Below, in pieces: positions 63,828-64,000 of a stretch of DNA of 64,000 nucleotides. Source of the stretch: Granulicella mallensis (lineage in GTDB: Bacteria; Acidobacteriota; Terriglobia; Terriglobales; Acidobacteriaceae); NCBI RefSeq assembly GCF_014203225.1, contig NZ_JACHIO010000015.1:62001-126000 (forward strand). Direction: 5' to 3'. Below the pieces are notes generated by a model, which was given only the letters and a program-made list of their open reading frames with translations, ran no database searches and was not told where the DNA came from. The number at the start of each line of letters is the position of its first letter. The stretch's first letter is position 1. The position numbers were made by a program, and so were the translations under genes.

Positions 63828-64000
63828 ATGCAAGCGACGTCAGGCATGAAAACAAGGACATGGTTGGGAACAGGCATGCTGGCGTTGGCCGGAGTGCTTG
63901 GCTCCGCAAGTGCTGGGGCGCAGACCCCGGCCGCCGCTCCGCACGCCACCGGCACGGTAAAAGCCACGACGGCTACAGATCTGACAGTAACGGCGACGAC
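63828..64000 (+). CDS. Exported protein (partial, cut by the right edge)
   Basis: ATG 63828 follows AGGAG by 8 nt. A signal peptide (MKTRTWLGTGMLALAGVLGS, from residue 7) ends near GAQTPAAAP, followed by GTVKATTATDLTVTAT before the window ends. The start of the mature part resembles exported acidobacterial proteins with DUF5666-like beta repeats (G-T-V-K-A-x-T-x-x-x-L-T-V-T), but 57 codons are too few to assign a family. A small hairpin (GGCGGTTCATCAACCGCC, 63788-63805) lies in its leader. Confidence 0.7.
   Translation, partial: MQATSGMKTRTWLGTGMLALAGVLGSASAGAQTPAAAPHATGTVKATTATDLTVTAT

Overview
The window looks like a chromosomal segment of an Acidobacteriota bacterium, most likely order Terriglobales (Granulicella/Edaphobacter/Terriglobus type). 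The reasons are the high-GC core genes, a TIGR03435-type soil-associated protein, a DUF6677 protein, a kumamolisin-type S53 protease, a UbiA of the futalosine-menaquinone type, and several families of palindromic intergenic repeats. No rRNA, tRNA, CRISPR array, transposase or integrase was seen. All family assignments come from reading translated sequence, without database searches.

Layout. 1-5.7 kb: a pectate-lyase-like secreted protein running off the left edge, an AI-2E family permease, shikimate kinase (aroK) behind what reads as a complete ribosome-mediated attenuator, an ECF sigma factor with a zinc-less anti-sigma-like partner, and a ThiF/MoeB-type E1 enzyme. 5.9-14.3 kb: an outer-membrane biogenesis operon, bamA - SurA-like chaperone - tamB. 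14.7-22.7 kb: BON protein, UbiA, CsbD, small membrane proteins, prephenate dehydratase, 6-phosphogluconate dehydrogenase and an A-type Fe-S carrier. 22.9-30.3 kb: a type IV pilus/type II secretion operon (gspF/pilC, gspE/pilB, pilM, N, O, P and an odd Gly/Ser-tailed pseudopilin). 30.6-34.6 kb: small membrane proteins, an M24 peptidase and the S53 protease. 34.7-35.9 kb: a compositionally distinct patch with two immunity-like genes and the severed tail of an upstream gene. 36-44.5 kb: infB-nusA-rimP on the minus strand, a MNT/HEPN pair, then ylxP-like DUF503, rbfA and a DHH phosphoesterase on the plus strand. 44.6-51.2 kb: GT-C glycosyltransferase, GNAT enzyme, guaB and a Tat-exported amidase.

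51.4-60.2 kb is the most accessory part. It holds two tandem POTRA-only (barrel-less BamA-like) proteins and the decayed C-terminus of a third. Between the remnant and the tandem pair lies an AT-richer insert with a Cys-rich secreted peptide, a frameshifted thioredoxin-like gene and the TIGR03435 gene. A four-gene envelope operon of unknown function follows (57.2-60.1 kb). The right end has a tagatose-bisphosphate-aldolase-type enzyme, RNase PH, a UBP zinc finger, a CDGSH Fe-S protein and a truncated exported protein.

The two observations I rate highest are the aroK attenuator and the uncharacterised 57-60 kb operon. In the attenuator (3271-3420, minus strand) a 27-codon leader peptide carries five aromatic residues within seven codons. 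It is followed by mutually exclusive 1:2, 2:3 and 3:4 pairings that end in a perfect terminator.
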